In this document: positions 6,848-8,521 of the stretch, in pieces
How the letters are laid out: each line of letters starts with the position of its first letter
Position numbering within the stretch: position 1 is the first letter of the stretch
Assembly (NCBI GenBank): GCA_011322755.1
Contig: DRLZ01000084.1
Span: 1 to 8,521 of the forward strand
Length of the DNA stretch: 8,521 nt
DNA from: Crenotrichaceae bacterium
Lineage (GTDB): Bacteria > Pseudomonadota > Gammaproteobacteria > Methylococcales > DRLZ01
Direction of reading: 5' to 3'
Program-made: the position numbers and the translations under genes
Notes under the pieces: model-generated
Told to the model about the DNA's origin: nothing
The model's input: the letters and a program-made list of their open reading frames with translations, nothing else
The model's database searches: none

Positions 6848-6879
6848 AAAACAAAACCTCCCGAAGGAGGTTTTGTTTT
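6848..6879 (-). terminator. Strong intrinsic terminator after pilQ, UUCG tetraloop
   Basis: A perfect 14-bp stem whose GC core is CCTCC/GGAGG, closed on the minus strand by C-UUCG-G, an exceptionally stable tetraloop. The 3' side ends in TTTTGTTTTG on the minus strand. It starts about 50 nt past the pilQ stop codon, so it should end the pilQ transcript. On the plus strand the same stem has a CGAA loop and is followed by a T-run to 6880, so it could also stop transcription entering from the left, although no plus-strand gene is seen. Confidence 0.92.
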
Positions 6880-6930
6880 TACAGCCTGCTAATCGCTCAC
6901 TAGAAGCGACAGAGCATCCTTATAGACAAC

Positions 6931-8521
6931 CTAGATGTTCGTTAGCTTTTCATCGAGCACTTTTGGTGTAATGAAAATCAACAACTCTTTCTTGTCGTTA
7001 GTGACATTGGTTTTTCTAAACAAGAAACCGATTCCTGGCAAATCACCCAATATGGGGATTTTGTTAACTGTTCGGTTTTTTGTATTTTCATAAATACCAC
7101 CCAGTACAATGGTTTCACCATTGGCAACCTGAACCGTTGTTTCAATTTCCCGCGTATCAATTGCAATACCATTTGGCGTTAAAGCACCACGAGCATCCTT
7201 GGTAATCTTCAACTTCATCACAATTTGATTATCAGGTGTAATATGCGGCAACACTTCAAGTGCAAGTACTGCTTTTTTAAACTGAGTACGTGTTCCTTGC
7301 AAACTGGTGGTTTGATAAGGAATTTCCACACCTTGTTCGATTCTTGCCTTTGTTTTATCTGAGGTGATGATTCGTGGGCTTGATAATACTTCACCCCGAT
7401 TTTCAACTTGTAACGCCGACAATTCAAGATTCAGTAAAAAACTACCGACTTTGAAAATAGTCAACCCAAGTGCACCACCACTTCCAAGTCCAACCGCTGC
7501 CGGCAGATCAGAAATCAAGCCATTGGTGCTTGCGCCACCGATATCAAAACCTTTTTTGCTTCCGTCACCTGGAGTGAAATTACGACCGTTTGCACCAAAC
7601 CGGACACCAAGCTCACGGGTAAAATCATCGGTTGCAATCACTACGCGCGATTCAATCAACACCTGTTTTACCGGCTTATCCAACTGGCTCACCAGTTTGC
7701 GAATTGCTTCCAGATTCCGTGCCGTATCCTTAACAATCAGTACATTGGTTCGTTTATCAATGGTGACTGTGCCGCGCTTGGAAATAACTGAACCTGAAGA
7801 ACCTGAATCCCCATTATCATCATAAATTGATGTTTCAGGAAGATACCCTGGAGTACTTGGTACATCAAGATTATTATTGACTGATCGGTTATTCGCTGAT
7901 TGAACACCTGTTAACACCGTTTTGATTGCATTTACATCAGCATAGTTCACCTGAATAATTTCAGTCCGCAATGGCTCCAATTTTTCTTTGGTAACCAGCG
8001 CTTCCAGTTCAGTTTTTTCCATCTTGTTAATCTCTGCAGATGGTGCGACCAGAATGACATTCCCTTCTTTGCGCATTGCCAGATCTTTCGATTTCAAAAC
8101 AACAGCTAGCGCCTGATCCCAGGGCACATCACTCAATCGCAATGTAATCTTACCCTTAACAGTATCACTGGCTACCAAATTTTGGTTGGTAAAATCAGCA
8201 AGTACTTGTAAAACAGAACGAATATCAATATCCTGAAAGTTCAATGACAAGCGCTCGCCCTTGTATTTGAATTCTTTCTTTTTCTGAACTTCTTTTTCCG
8301 CTTTGGTTAACGGGCGTACTTCAACAGTCAGATGTTTGTCTGACTGGTAGGAAAGATAATCAAAATCTGTTGTCCCGGGCACAATCGTAATTTTTGATCC
8401 GTGACCATCTGTTGTTGCCTCAACTGTTTGCACTGGTGTTGCAAAATCACTCACATCAAAACGCTTTGCAAGTTTCCTCGGTAACAGTGTATCAGGAAAT
8501 ATTATTATGACCTGACCACCT
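6931..8521 (-). CDS. pilQ: Type IV pilus secretin PilQ (5' end outside the window)
   Basis: PilQ is the outer-membrane secretin through which the type IV pilus passes. The frame stays open to the right edge (529 residues visible), so the GTG at 8452-8454 is internal, not a start. The first visible residues, ending in KLAKRFDVSDFATPVQTV, match the end of a peptidoglycan-binding AMIN domain. Then come an STN/N0 domain at about 85-162 (LSLNFQDIDIRSVLQVLADF), an N1/NolW domain at about 185-280 interrupted by an Asn/Ser/Gly/Asp-rich loop (about 207-247), and the secretin barrel at about 290-522 with VLSSPRIITSD, ANGETIVLGGI and the hallmark IPILGDLPGIGFLFR (466-480 in residues counted from the internal GTG). 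The tail ITPKVLDEKLTNI is typical. Upstream pilMNOP are expected beyond the edge. Transcription ends at the hairpin about 50 nt downstream. Confidence 0.97.
   Translation of the reverse strand, partial: GGQVIIIFPDTLLPRKLAKRFDVSDFATPVQTVEATTDGHGSKITIVPGTTDFDYLSYQSDKHLTVEVRPLTKAEKEVQKKKEFKYKGERLSLNFQDIDIRSVLQVLADFTNQNLVASDTVKGKITLRLSDVPWDQALAVVLKSKDLAMRKEGNVILVAPSAEINKMEKTELEALVTKEKLEPLRTEIIQVNYADVNAIKTVLTGVQSANNRSVNNNLDVPSTPGYLPETSIYDDNGDSGSSGSVISKRGTVTIDKRTNVLIVKDTARNLEAIRKLVSQLDKPVKQVLIESRVVIATDDFTRELGVRFGANGRNFTPGDGSKKGFDIGGASTNGLISDLPAAVGLGSGGALGLTIFKVGSFLLNLELSALQVENRGEVLSSPRIITSDKTKARIEQGVEIPYQTTSLQGTRTQFKKAVLALEVLPHITPDNQIVMKLKITKDARGALTPNGIAIDTREIETTVQVANGETIVLGGIYENTKNRTVNKIPILGDLPGIGFLFRKTNVTNDKKELLIFITPKVLDEKLTNI

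Noticed and set aside
8452..8454. GTG as the start of a complete 507-residue PilQ
   Set aside because: The frame continues without a stop to the window edge, and the upstream codons read as the end of an AMIN domain, so the gene is simply cut by the window.

Overview
The window reads as a chromosomal housekeeping region from a gammaproteobacterium. The base composition is moderate (GC in the low to mid 40s by eye), and every confident gene lies on the minus strand, so transcription runs from the right edge to the left. The order pilQ - aroK - aroB - SPOR/AAA protein (DamX-like) - hemE is the well-known gammaproteobacterial arrangement downstream of the pilMNOP genes. I cannot place the genus from the sequence alone.

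Right part (about 6840-8521): the C-terminal 529 residues of the type IV pilus secretin PilQ, whose 5' end lies outside the window, closed by a strong hairpin terminator with a UUCG tetraloop on the coding strand. Middle (about 3424-6840): aroK (shikimate kinase), a 203-nt spacer, aroB (3-dehydroquinate synthase), and a 490-residue AAA-type ATPase with one membrane span and a C-terminal SPOR domain. The start of this last gene overlaps the end of aroB by 29 nt. Left part (26-3131): hemE (uroporphyrinogen decarboxylase), an SLC13/DASS-type sodium-coupled carboxylate transporter that starts 6 nt after hemE, and a Nudix hydrolase that starts 1 nt after the transporter. These three look like one transcription unit with its own promoter in the 292-nt gap before hemE.

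Functionally the window combines pilus export (PilQ), two shikimate-pathway steps (AroK, AroB), septal peptidoglycan binding (SPOR protein), haem synthesis (HemE), dicarboxylate or related anion uptake, and nucleotide-sugar or ADP-ribose-type hydrolysis. I see no CRISPR array, tRNA, rRNA, intact mobile element or obviously new multi-gene system. The less ordinary parts are the ATPase-SPOR fusion with an Asp-Asp Walker B, the tight hemE-transporter-Nudix cluster, a small ORF with a good ribosome binding site in the gap before hemE, and the aroK-aroB spacer, which holds a hairpin and an unexplained open frame.
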